This document shows positions 1 to 10,420 of a DNA stretch of 64,000 nucleotides, piece after piece. The position numbers and the translations under genes are program-made. The stretch's first letter is position 1. The number at the start of each line of letters is the position of its first letter. The notes under the pieces were generated by a model. The model had not been told where the DNA came from, made no database searches, and saw nothing but the letters and a program-made list of their open reading frames with translations. This DNA is from Nematostella vectensis. Taxonomy: Eukaryota > Cnidaria > Anthozoa > Actiniaria > Edwardsiidae. Location of the stretch: positions 1,798,001-1,862,000 of the forward strand of contig NC_064046.1 in the NCBI RefSeq assembly GCF_932526225.1. The letters are read 5' to 3'.

Positions 1-119
1 CTCCCCCCTCAGTCGTCCAGTGTGAAACTTCCTGCCAACCAGTAGAGGAGTGACTTTGAGTGCCGAGGGTAACTGAGAAAGACAGATATTGGTTTTGATA
101 ATATGAACAAAGAAGAGAC

Positions 120-459
120 GAAACCCAAAATAGGAAAAAGTACAATCATCATCATAATAATCATCACCATCATCACCATAATCACCATCATCATGATAAT
201 ATCATCATTATCATAACATCACCAACATCATCATCACAATAATTATAACCATTATCATCATCATAATAATAATCATAAAAATCGCCATCATCATAACCAT
301 CAACATTACTATCATCATAATCATCACCATTACACAACCACCGCAACCACTATCATCAAAACCAGTACCATCATCATCATCATTATCGTTGCGTCAACAT
401 TCATCAACATTTTATCATCATGAACAGTAACACCATCTCTACAATCAAATCATCATCAC

Positions 460-506
<47 letters not shown>

Positions 507-700
507 CCATCACCATCACCATCACCATCACCATCATCATCATCATCATCATCATCATCACCATCACCATCATCATCATCATCATTATTATCATCATCGT
601 CATCACCATCACCATCATCATCATCATTATTATTATCATCAGCATCATCAGCAGCAGCAGCATCACCATCAACACCATCTCCACAATCAAATTATTATAA
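120..700. repeat. (CAT/TCA)n triplet microsatellite
   Basis: About 580 bases of imperfect CAT/TCA/CAC triplets. Long Ser-, His- or Met-rich reading frames on both strands come purely from the triplet repeat and are not genes. Confidence 0.95.
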
Positions 701-849
701 CCAACAATCATCATCAGCACTATATAACTAAAACTGTCTTGATTGTTATTCCTACAACAAATTCATGATGATATTTATCATAATCATCGTTGGGCTTGGG
801 TAGTCAAAACTATTACAGTAGTCCCTACCTTAACATGGGACCGATACTT

Positions 850-2649
850 TTATTGATAATCTACTAATATACCTGCAAATGATCCTGGGACACTAGTCAG
901 GCCAGCACCACTAAACACCACCGACAACCCAGTGCTGTTACTGAGCGTCCACGACGAACCACGTGACGTGAAGACGAACACAGACAAATACTGGCCCTGA
1001 GATAGCCTCAGCGACACGGATACGGGCACGGTCATGTCCTTATTCGGCACATCGTGAATAGAGTAAAGCCCGCTACCTAGGTCAAGACTCCCATCGACCG
1101 CGATCATTGCACCCAGCGGTGTTGCCCCACTACCAGTAACTATGACATTGCAAGAGATGATGTACATTCCATCGAGTGGAACCACGTAACGACCGCTGAC
1201 CTCATCGAAGGAGTCATCAAAAGAGAAGTCACCGTTAGCTTTATACAGCCCAGTATTCCAGTCTCCTATCTCGTTCCAACCTGTCCGTGTTAAGGCCTGG
1301 TTTCTAGCTAGGGTCACGGATAAGCCAGGCCATTCATTGGTTGTCAAAGCAACAGAAAAGTGTCCAGTTTGAATTGTTAGAGGGCTCACGCTAGATTTAC
1401 TGACGCTTGCGGTAACCTTATCGCCTTTACGAAGGTACAATACGCCGGTGAGACTAAGATGACCGCTGTACGGAAGTGACGTCACGGATGCAATTGTCGC
1501 GCTGCTCAGAGTAGACGAAGGTGAACGGTTGACGATTGCAAGCAAACGAAGACTTTCCACTGGATTGTCTTTTTTGGCCATTATGTCTAAAACCGCTGAC
1601 ACAATGTACGATCCTGTAACTGCCACAGTAAAGCCGTCACGATTAGTCACCAGGCCCACATGAGCCTTAGGCGAGTCTTTTGGGTCCGAAAAATTGACGT
1701 CATGCAAACCTGAATTTGCGAGGTATTGGGTACCATTCAAAGGGTATGATAAGAAAGGGGGATTGCTCCTTAGTCCGGAAATAAAAACTGCGGAGAAACC
1801 ACTTCCGGTTAAAATTCTAATTGCTGCTACCGATGAATTAATTCTCACACGGAAGCAATCCCCGACAGCAAATGCAAACACCCCACCAATACTGACAGTG
1901 TCAATCCCAATGTGCCTCGTTTTCGCGCTGACGATGGTATCTCCAGAGTTAGTTTCTATAGTAACAGTGACGTCAGTGTCTTGTGTGACGTTAGTCAGAA
2001 TGTTAACGTTTATCTTGTAGACGCCATTACAGCTAACGCAGAACTCCCCAAGAGAAGGCGAGAAACCGGATAATTGCTGAAACACAGCAGACCCATTCGT
2101 AGCCCAATCAAATAACCTTCCCGTGGAAGGGAGGGGCGGGACTGTAATGTCACAAGGCAAGACCGCATGGAATGCTGGGACGCTAGATTTGGAATTGAGG
2201 AGTCGTACGAAAAAGGTACTTCCGGTCAACACCGTCCAACTGGCTCCTTCCGGTAATGACGTCACGAAAATAGATACTGCATCTCCATGTGATAGTTTAG
2301 CAAGACCAGAAAAAGTCAGCGTGTACTCACTTGAATGATTACTGGATAAACCGGTTAGACCGGAATGTGTGGATATGTCTCTATTGATCGCTAAAGCAGC
2401 CTTGATGGACCGAGAACGGTTGTAAAATAAAATAAGGTTTGCATCGATGCTGTAAAGTCCCGCTATTTCTGCAGTAAAACGAGTATGAAATGACCCTGAC
2501 TGCAGGTTTACAAGTCCTGGGCTTCCTGTGGAAATCCAGCCTGTGAGTTCTGCTTTCTTTGTGGAAGTCTGGTTTGATCTTAGGGTGCTGTACATGCCGA
2601 CTTCTACAAACCCTGTGAAAACCAAAGACACAATTGCTAATTTCCGCAT
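850..2649 (-). CDS. Secreted multi-repeat protein with four C1q/TNF-like jelly-roll domains
   Basis: Seen: one uninterrupted 599-residue frame starting at an ATG followed by a hydrophobic N-terminus (LAIVSLVFTGF), as in a signal peptide or anchor. The rest falls into four repeats of about 130-145 residues (roughly 30-155, 165-295, 310-440 and 450-590). Each has the same rhythm: a G-x-Y strand (AGLYSID, NGVYKIN, TGSYIVS, DGMYIIS), a middle strand, a 'L..GD.....V' strand (LSHGDAVSIFV, VGDCFRVRI, LRKGDKVTASV, LSQGQYLSVFV) and a closing W/L-T-G-S-x-F strand. Many N-x-S/T sites fit an extracellular protein. Known: C1q and TNF-like domains share this ten-strand pattern and act in adhesion or innate recognition. 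Inferred: extracellular binding protein; the exact family is not certain. No intron is needed, which is unusual here. The first repeat is the least regular. Confidence 0.6.
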   Translation of the reverse strand: MRKLAIVSLVFTGFVEVGMYSTLRSNQTSTKKAELTGWISTGSPGLVNLQSGSFHTRFTAEIAGLYSIDANLILFYNRSRSIKAALAINRDISTHSGLTGLSSNHSSEYTLTFSGLAKLSHGDAVSIFVTSLPEGASWTVLTGSTFFVRLLNSKSSVPAFHAVLPCDITVPPLPSTGRLFDWATNGSAVFQQLSGFSPSLGEFCVSCNGVYKINVNILTNVTQDTDVTVTIETNSGDTIVSAKTRHIGIDTVSIGGVFAFAVGDCFRVRINSSVAAIRILTGSGFSAVFISGLRSNPPFLSYPLNGTQYLANSGLHDVNFSDPKDSPKAHVGLVTNRDGFTVAVTGSYIVSAVLDIMAKKDNPVESLRLLAIVNRSPSSTLSSATIASVTSLPYSGHLSLTGVLYLRKGDKVTASVSKSSVSPLTIQTGHFSVALTTNEWPGLSVTLARNQALTRTGWNEIGDWNTGLYKANGDFSFDDSFDEVSGRYVVPLDGMYIISCNVIVTGSGATPLGAMIAVDGSLDLGSGLYSIHDVPNKDMTVPVSVSLRLSQGQYLSVFVFTSRGSSWTLSNSTGLSVVFSGAGLTSVPGSFAGILVDYQ

Positions 2650-4996
2650 GTCCGTAAAACAAGGGTAAATTCAGATCCTTGTTGCGCGCGGTTGTGGTAC
2701 AGGCCGAGTAGTCCGAATTCAGGGTGTATTTAAATTGAGAAAGCATAAAGGCTTTGGCATTTCGGAGTTTGTTTAGAGATGTCTTGCAACTTTTTTTGTA
2801 TTCTTACCTATTTCCGGGAAGCTTTAAGGAAAGCATCACTGTAAGAAGGCCTGAAATGCGGTAATTTGGTGAAAGTTAAAAAAATAAACGCTGACCTGAC
2901 AAAGCCTCGCTTTCATCCTCAAATTACACAGGACCCCCATTATCGTGGAAACAGTCGATATCTGGAGACAAGGGATAGCCAGCAAACAGGCTCTACTTGG
3001 TGTTTATTCGGAGTAGTTGTTAAGGTTTTTTAAGTGATCTCGAGCCCTTTGGGTCCAATCCCCCTCCTATGGACTCCGAGGATATGTGGCGCGGGGGCTG
3101 GGTCGAGAAGCGGAGGATTGAGGCATAGTTCGGCTTGAAAGCCGCACCGTCAAGAGGACAGAGCAAAAAAATGGCATGAAAATTTCTAATTCTCAATATA
3201 TAAGCTCAAGATTCCGCATACAAGGAGTTTCTCTGACAAGAAGCTTAATTCCAAATTTTAAAGAAATTTAGAAGATATGAAATTTAGATATTAGCGAGCA
3301 AATTTGGCTTAATTTCTTATCAGAGCCCGACTTCTCCCTAAAAACGAGGAGAATTCATACTTTGAATATTTAAAAATTGCACTTCAAGCCTCATAACTCG
3401 AAGACGAATCCATAAGAAAAAAACACTTTTTGATATGTTGGTTTACATACCATAAGGAACCTCTATGCAAAAATTCAAGCTTAACGAAGCGAACTAGACC
3501 TTATTTGGGGAAAACTTACCATTATTTTGCTCTGTCAGGCCCTAGTAGTTCCCCATGCTTTCTAGTTTGGCGATTCTTTACTTTCACCCTAGCGCCTCGG
3601 TGCAGGCTACAGGCGCGCGCCCAGGATTGGGGGGGGGGGGGGGGGGGGGGGGGAAGGGGGCTGCGCAGTCATGGGCATCATAGAAAAATGGAGAGTATTT
3701 GACTATATTTTTAAAAGAAGTGACCCATTATTTTGCGGCTAAAGGGGTGCGCGCGCATCTTGCGTACCCGTTTGTGGTATGACCCTGAACCAAATAAAGC
3801 CAAATAAATTTGAGCCAAATAAAATAAGGGCAAAAAGAACCTACGAGATAGGCGCCCAACCGAGAGGCGGGTGCGGCGCGGTTTCTTTTGACTACAGTTT
3901 GTGTATATAAGACTTTTCATTGGCAGTATTAATCTCACTAACCCGCCCCCCACATTCCCCCCCCCCCCCCCCCCCCCCCCCTCCCGTCCTCCTACCCAAA
4001 TCTATCCTACGCGCCTCTCTGTGATCTCTGGGAACGAGAATGGCGATTGTGCTGAAGACACAGGTAACCCAAATCAAATTCAATGCTCTCAACTCTAAAC
4101 TCTAACATTGAAACAAGCAACAAACAGATTTACGTGTTGTTTGAAGCCTATTTTTATCCTGTCACACGACGATGACTTGTTAACTTTATCAGACAAACAA
4201 ATTCTATGCAGGAAATACTTTAAATACAATAAATGCGTTATCGCGGCTTGAATTTCTCATCTCTTTATAAAGACATCAACAAAAGTAAATAACAAAATGG
4301 TAATACTGAAAAGATTACACATATTAATAAATGCAGAAATTTGAGCAAGTGCGGAGAACGAAGAACGAGTGGTATTTATTATTCAAAGATTCAAGCATAC
4401 AAGACATCTCTTACCTTTTATCGAGTGAAGGGCTAGAAACTCAATCATCAACATCAAAAGATTCTTCATAGTTTCGTGCTAAATATTGATAAATATTTCA
4501 AAGGAACTTCATGCCAAAGTCTTGTCACTTTCAACCTCGTTCAAGGCCGCACAAATTCTATGGTTTCCTGGTAACAAAAGAAGCCGATGTAAACGATGAC
4601 GAAACGAAGCAGTGTCATTTGGCATCCTTCTCTTGTAGAGCTTTCATCGTCTTTCATCGCCTCTATTATCGAGAATCTTTCAAGTTCGAGTAAGCCCTCG
4701 TTCTAGACGTTGTTTATATGGCTGTTCTTTTTCTTCAGGTTGAGATTCGCGCTTGCTGGAGGCGGCTACTTGTTTTCTGCGGTGTTATTGAGTTAAACGG
4801 AGACGTCATGCTTTGATCTGGTAAGGGGACATCGCGTATGCTTGAGTAACGAACTAGACATAATATGTGACAGGGATGTTTTCCTTGCCTTATTTACTTT
4901 CGAGGCAAGCTAGCGAATTAGGGGATTAAATCAATAAATTAATATGCACCAAAATCTATCATGGCTATAAATAACGTCGCTTTTTTTTATATCTAG
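2650..4996. other. Non-coding interval with homopolymer tracts
   Basis: No convincing exon seen on either strand. It contains a G tract at about 3630-3653 and a C tract at about 3958-3981; the proline-rich frame near 3.9-4.1 kb is a by-product of the C tract. Confidence 0.6.
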
Positions 4997-5297
4997 AGCA
5001 ATTATTGAAAGGTGCGCACCATGGAATTTAGCGATTATCCCACAAACGTGTAAGACGGTTGAACTCCAGATAGAAAGAAGACGCAAGTTCAGTATCAGAG
5101 CGCGCCAAGGTTGTCTCTTCTCCTCTAAGGAAGCTGTAGATTTAAACTTACCCTCCCGTGACCTTGCAGCCCGCTGTAACACATTCCTTACAGGAGGTAG
5201 ACAACACAGACTCGAAGCAGTCGCCGTTTTACTTCTCAGACGCTCGACACAGCGACTTCTTGGAGTCTATATTGAAGGATGTTTAATAGAAGTGTAA
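4997..5297 (+). CDS. Possible orphan terminal exon, unrecognised
   Basis: A strong-looking acceptor (T-rich tract, then ATCTAG at 4991-4996) is followed by 99 open codons ending in TAA at 5295-5297. The frame is amphipathic and Arg-rich (QIERRRKF, LLLRRSTQRLLG) and rich in Cys, and does not look like translated microsatellite or transposon ends. No upstream exon in phase was found and there is no ATG in frame. The opposite strand also has an open frame over this stretch. It could be a real terminal exon, a decayed gene or chance. Confidence 0.3.
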
Positions 5298-5379
5298 CGC
5301 ACACCTTGTTTTACTTAGCACTAAAGTGGAGTGTAACGCAAGCCAATGCAACATACTGTCAACTATAAAATAATACTAT

Positions 5380-5830
5380 GAGTACCTTATTACACAATAT
5401 AATGACGCGAAAATTAAGTGCCGCGAAAATTATGATGCGCGAAAATTAAGTGAGTACACCAGAAGCCTTTTGGTAAATATTGGCAGTTTAATAAGCTTTG
5501 TGGAAACACCTTGTGTGTCTAAATGTACATATAGTACGGTAAGGGGTTGAGCCTCAACCAACCAAAGTTTGGACTTGTATTTATAGATTTTTATGAAACT
5601 AAAATTAGCCCTCGCATCTTTTTGTTACAATTTTTTTTTCAGTTTTGATGATTACAGCACATTTTAATTCCACCTGTTTTGCTTGATATTATTATTCCAA
5701 AATCGCGAAATCGCGAAAATAAAGTAATCTGGTTTTTACGAAAATAGGAAAATCGCGAAAATAAAGTGTCGCGAAATATCGCCATCTCAAAATCGCGAAA
5801 TTTTGACGTCGAGAAAATTAAGGTAGTTCG
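5380..5830. repeat. Repetitive element with CGCGAAAAT motifs
   Basis: The words GCGAAAATTAAG and ATCGCGAAAATAAAG recur at 5405-5455 and 5700-5825, the two ends being similar. This looks like a degenerate non-autonomous repeat; no coding potential. Confidence 0.5.
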
Positions 5831-6049
5831 CAGTGTTCGGTCGGCCACTCTAAGGATCCCAGTAACGCACTGCCTCGTTTGAAGTTGGAGTGAACTGTGA
5901 TGTGAATCTTCTATAACCCAACAGAATCAATTCAGTGTCAATAAGATGTGAAAGATTTTCAAACAAGTAAAATGATTTACTAACGCCTAGGGCATAGTCA
6001 AACCTCCCTCAAGAGAATATGCAACGCTAGACTCATGTATCCTCGTATG

Positions 6050-8169
6050 TCAGGATTTAGCAGGACTTGATATTTTTTCTTCAATGCTTGGAACATCTAA
6101 ACTCACAGACTCTGTGTTGTTTTCAATATCACTTGGTATATTTACTTCAGTGTCTCTTGGCATATTTACTTTATCATCACTTGGTATATTCACTTCAATA
6201 CTTGGAACATCTATGCTCACAGATTCTGTGTTGTTTTCAATATGACTTGGTATATTTACTTTATCATCACTTGGTATATTCACTTCAATACTTGGGGCAT
6301 CTAATCTCACAGTAGTCGGGACATCAAACTGGTACTGGCCAGGGGTGTAAGCGTTTTCCTTCAGCAGTCGCCGCTTGTTTTGAAACCATATTTGTGCCTC
6401 GATTGGGAAATATAATATTGTTAAGTATAATTTCACACCATCCGCAGAGGCTTCACTCTAACCAATATTAATTAGGGGTTGGAATATGGGAGAAAGTGGC
6501 TCTTTTTGTATGAGGATATTACAAAAAAAATTGTTTACAATCAAACCAAGGCTATCCAATTTACTGGGCAAACCTTTTAATTTAATGTCAATCATGAAAT
6601 AGACAAATCGTTTGACAGGAAGATCCACTCAAATGAAAGAAATTTGGGTAGCACTGAGAGTTAGGGCTAGATGCTAAAGATGAATTGGGCAGCTAATTTG
6701 GTAAAAGAACCCGGCCACTCCAAAAGGAAACATGGCTACATTACCTATATTATTAATGTATGCACATTGTGAGAAGATATTGTTTTTCAAATACTTAATT
6801 GTTCTTGTTTTCTTTGGCCAAAAAAAAAATGGAGTTTGTATTTTTCCATTAGTATTATTACATTAAGAATTATTACCTGTGCTAATTCTAAGTTCAAAGT
6901 AATGCACAACTCTCCTAGAACTTCCACAGATGGGTTTGGAGTTTTGGTGAAGACCATGTCGAGCGCTGCAAGCTGTAAATCACTAAAGCGTGTCCTGGGT
7001 TTGGGCACGTGCTCTTGTGTGTAAACCCTTACTTTCTGATGCTCTGGAAATAAGGTTTATAATAAGTAACAATTAAGGGTAAAAAAATAGCCAAGTCTTT
7101 GGCTACAGGGCACTTTTGTAAGCAGGAAGCTCTATACAAACACACCTTTTTAAGATAATGTTTTGCCAACTAGTCAAACTAAACTAGGGGTAAAACTAAA
7201 CTAGGGGTGTAACCGAACCAGGGGTGGGTGGGGGAGTGGTGGTGAGGGGGGGGGGGGGGGGGTTTGATGGGATAGGGTGGGTGGGGGATATGGAAGTGGG
7301 GAGGTGCACAGGTCTACAGTTTTGAATTAAGGTAAACTCTAGTAAAACAAAATAGTAGAATTGTGTAAAAAATCAAACTAATAAATGCTACATAATCGAA
7401 ACAATACATATGTTCATAATTACCTTTTATTTTTATCTGAGTAATTATGACTTCAAGTTTCCAATGCAGGGGGGGGGGTTCTTCAGGGTAAAGGTGATGG
7501 GGATGCTTGTCAGGAGATCAAAAAAACATACCCCAAAAAATATGTGAACACCAAAAATTGCTACCCTAAAAATACCTTAGAAGCAAAAATACCAAAACTC
7601 AGATTTAAGTATCCCATTGTATAACAAAGTCTTGAATGACAAATCAAAAACAAAGTGTTTTGTTTAGAAGACGAAAGTATTAAATGATCTAGAAAACATT
7701 GGCTTGAGTGCCTCTTTCTGCAAACCCTAAAAATACCATTTTTAGTAGAAAAGCCTATTTTCTCTCAGATACCCCCTGAAAATACCAATGGCCCAATTTT
7801 GACACCTAAAAAAATAGGATGAGCATCCCTATCTGGTGATCATTGGGGAGAACCCCCCTTGGTTTCAAATAAAATGTGTCTTTCTCTCCCTATAGATTTA
7901 ACAGTTCTTCTCTTATAAATGGGGAGGGGGGGTGGCAAGCTAGGGAAAAGTGCACCAAACCATAGGGGCTGGTGAACATTTTTAAGAATATGTAGATTTT
8001 CCAGGAGTTTTGAACACATACCAGATTTAGCTCCAGCTAATCTCAGGGTACTCTGTAAATCTTCGTCCTCCAAAAAGTCGTCCATTTTGATATAGTGTTG
8101 CTGCTTTGTCCCTTCTTTTGGCCACTCCTCTGTTTGCCCTTGAGCGGTCCTCTGATGAGTGAAAAGCAT
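6050..8169 (-). pseudogene. CUT-class homeobox gene, downstream copy, 5'-truncated
   Basis: Three exons keep phase: 8169-8022, 7043-6877, 6397-6050 (220 residues if the ATG at 8169 is used). Exon 1 begins inside the CUT domain at AQGQTEEWPKEG; the first half of CUT, including the helix that reads FAKTILGRGQ in the neighbour copy, is absent. Homology to the neighbour stops abruptly near 8145. The homeodomain is intact (PKPRTRFSDLQ ... IWFQNKRRLLKEN) and is split by an intron before IWFQN. The tail has imperfect repeats of VPSIEVNIPSDDKVNIPS type. The exon 3 acceptor (TCGAG) is poorer than the neighbour's (TCCAG). Inferred: a partial tandem duplicate, either dying or making a protein with a homeodomain and half a CUT domain. 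Confidence 0.6.
7246..7262. repeat. Poly-G tract
   Basis: A G homopolymer in the intron between the CUT and homeodomain exons of the downstream homeobox copy, inside a wider G-rich stretch at about 7200-7310. Confidence 0.9.
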
Positions 8170-8572
8170 ACACCTGCTAGAACAGTTTTAGGGCTATTAT
8201 ATATCCAGTGATACAGTGGACATCCCTATTCTACCCCCTTTGGCTAATGCTTTTGAAAACAAGGATAGAAATTGTTGGATGCTTGAGTACAGGCCTATCA
8301 CTAGGAGATCATTTGGTGACCTAGCAAGGGTCTCAGGCCTTTATTTTGTTTCTTATCTTCATAAATCTTCTATATCTTCATATACATTCATAACTTGGGC
8401 TATCAGTGACCAAAGGCTTCAAGGAAAAGGGATGGCCATTTCACCCCTCCCCCCTTAGTCCCCAAGTGTGTCACTTAATTTTTTTGTATATATTCTAATT
8501 TTAGGACTCTGTAGACTTGGTATGTCTAATACAATACTTGGAACATCTAAATTTAAGGACTCTGTCTTGTTT

Positions 8573-10420
8573 TCAATCAAAACTTGGTATATTTACTTCA
8601 TTGTCCCTACTCGGAACACCTAAGCTTACAGATTCTGATTTGATTTTGTTTTCATTAGGTATATCTACTACCATACTTGGAACATCTATGCTGACAGATT
8701 CTGTGTTGTTTTCAATATCACTTGGTATATTTACTTCATTGTCTCTCGGTATATTTACTTTATCATCACTTGATATATTCACTTCAATACTTGGAGAATC
8801 TAATCTCACAGTAGTCGGGGCACCAAACTGGTACTGGCCAGGGGTGTAAGCGTTTTCCTTTAGCAGTCGCCGCTTGTTTTGAAACCATATTTGTGCCTGG
8901 AATGGATTATATTAATTTTATTATTAATATTAAGGGGTGGGGATTGTGGGGAAAAAAGCTCTTTTGGTATGAGGATATTATAAAAGTTTGTTGACTTACT
9001 AAAATAGACAAATCGCTTAAGAGGAAGATTCACTCAAATGAAAGAAATTTGAGTAGCACTGTTAGTTAGGGCTTAAAAACTAAAGATGAACTGGACAGCT
9101 AATTTGGTAAATTAGCCCCCTCCAACCAAAAAAAACATGGCTACATTACCTAAATTATTATGCTGTATGATAAATAATCTATTGTCCTTGTTTGCTTGGG
9201 CAAAAAAAACAAACAAATACAAATGGAGCTTTGTATTTTTCCATTATAAAGACCGGTTCATCAATCATTACATCAAGAATTATTACCTGTGCTAATTCTA
9301 AGTGCAAAGTATTGCATAACTCTTCTAAAACTTCCACAGATGGGTTTTGAGTTTTGGTGAAGAGCATGTCGAGCGCTGCAAGCTGTAAATCACTAAAGCG
9401 TGTCCTAGGTCTGTGGATGTGCTCGTGTGAGTAAACCTTTACTCTTTGGTGCTCTGAAGAACAAGGTTTATAATTATGAGCAACAAAAGAGGGAAAAGAT
9501 AGTCAAGTCTTTGGCTTTGGGCACTACAAGGACAGACCCATGGCCAGGGGGAGTTCGGGGGGTTCAGAAGATACTGTAAGGTGCACACTAATGGAGGAAA
9601 AATAAGTAGAACTGCGAGCCAGGACGTGCTATACTTAAAAGAATATGGGCCACTCAATGAGAAGACTACCCCCTCCTGCTCAAAATCCTGGCTACGGGCC
9701 TGAAGGACCTTTTTAAGACCATGTTTTGCCATCTAGTCAAACTAAACTGGGGGTGGGAAGGGGGTGCAAAAAAATTCTGATGAGAAAGGATATGGAAGGA
9801 GAGAGGAGCACAGCATGCATAGAAATAAAATACTTAACCAATTTTTGGTTCAGACAAGACAGAACTATCGCAAAAATAGTTTATACAGTGTACTGACAAC
9901 TCTTGTGTGTCCTTCTGGACCTACAAAACAAAGCATCAATTACACTAGTTTACTTCTTGCACCAAACAATAGGGGCTGGTGAACGTTTTTCCAAAAGATG
10001 AGAATTTTCCAGGAATTTTGAACACATACCATATTTAGCACCAGCTAATCTCAGGGTGCTCTGTAAATCTTCGTCTTCCATAAAGTCGTACATTTTGATA
10101 TAGTGCCGCCTCTTTGTCCCTTCTTTTGGCCACTCCTCTGTTTGCCCTTGAGCTAGTAAAGCATTTAGGGTCGGCTGCCCCCTGCCTAGAATAGTCTTGG
10201 CGAATTGGATTTGGGATACCCTATTTCTTTTGAGCCAAAGGCTCACACGTTCTACAATCTCCTTTGGGTTTGTGCTATTCACAATCATGTCATCTTTTTT
10301 GTCTCTCTCGGTCTCAGTTGGTGTTGGTATTTCTCTACAGCCCTCTATTGTCCTAATGGCTTCTCTTACTATTTCTTCTTTGCCTTCTGGGACTTCGAAC
10401 TTTAGTATACGTGAAGACAT
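8573..10420 (-). CDS. CUT-class homeobox transcription factor (CUT domain + homeodomain)
   Basis: Exons 10420-10030, 9453-9287, 8896-8573 join in phase to 293 residues. The start is the ATG at 10420; an upstream TTG is not used. Residues about 45-125 form one CUT domain (IVERVSLWLKRNRVSQIQF, GRGQPTLNALL, EWPKEGTKRRHYIKMYDF). Residues about 143-200 form a homeodomain (RPRTRFSDLQLAALDM ... IWFQNKRRLLKEN), split by an intron just before the recognition helix. The C-terminal 80 residues are repeats of IPSDIENNTESVSIDVPS type. Known: one CUT plus a homeodomain is the Onecut layout; CUT proteins are nuclear DNA-binding regulators. Odd: position 50 is Gln in WFQN, whereas Onecut and Cux types usually have Met or His there, so orthology is open. 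It is the intact upstream member of a tandem pair. Confidence 0.75.
9531..9702. mobile_element. Short MITE-like element, 'GTAGCCAGG' family
   Basis: Begins CCCATGGCCAGGGGG and ends CCTGGCTACGGGCCTG, an imperfect terminal inverted repeat. It lies in the first intron of the intact homeobox gene. Related ends recur at 21.6, 45.8, 51.1 and 56.2 kb, with more doubtful copies at 32.0 and 40.1 kb. Confidence 0.5.

Noticed and set aside
420..731. Ser-rich and Met-rich open frames
   Set aside because: Direct translations of the CAT/TCA microsatellite on both strands.
1694..2338. Plus-strand frames over the C1q-like gene
   Set aside because: Antisense shadows of the 599-residue frame.
3901..4098. Proline-rich frame
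   Set aside because: Driven by a poly-C tract; no motif and no splice support.
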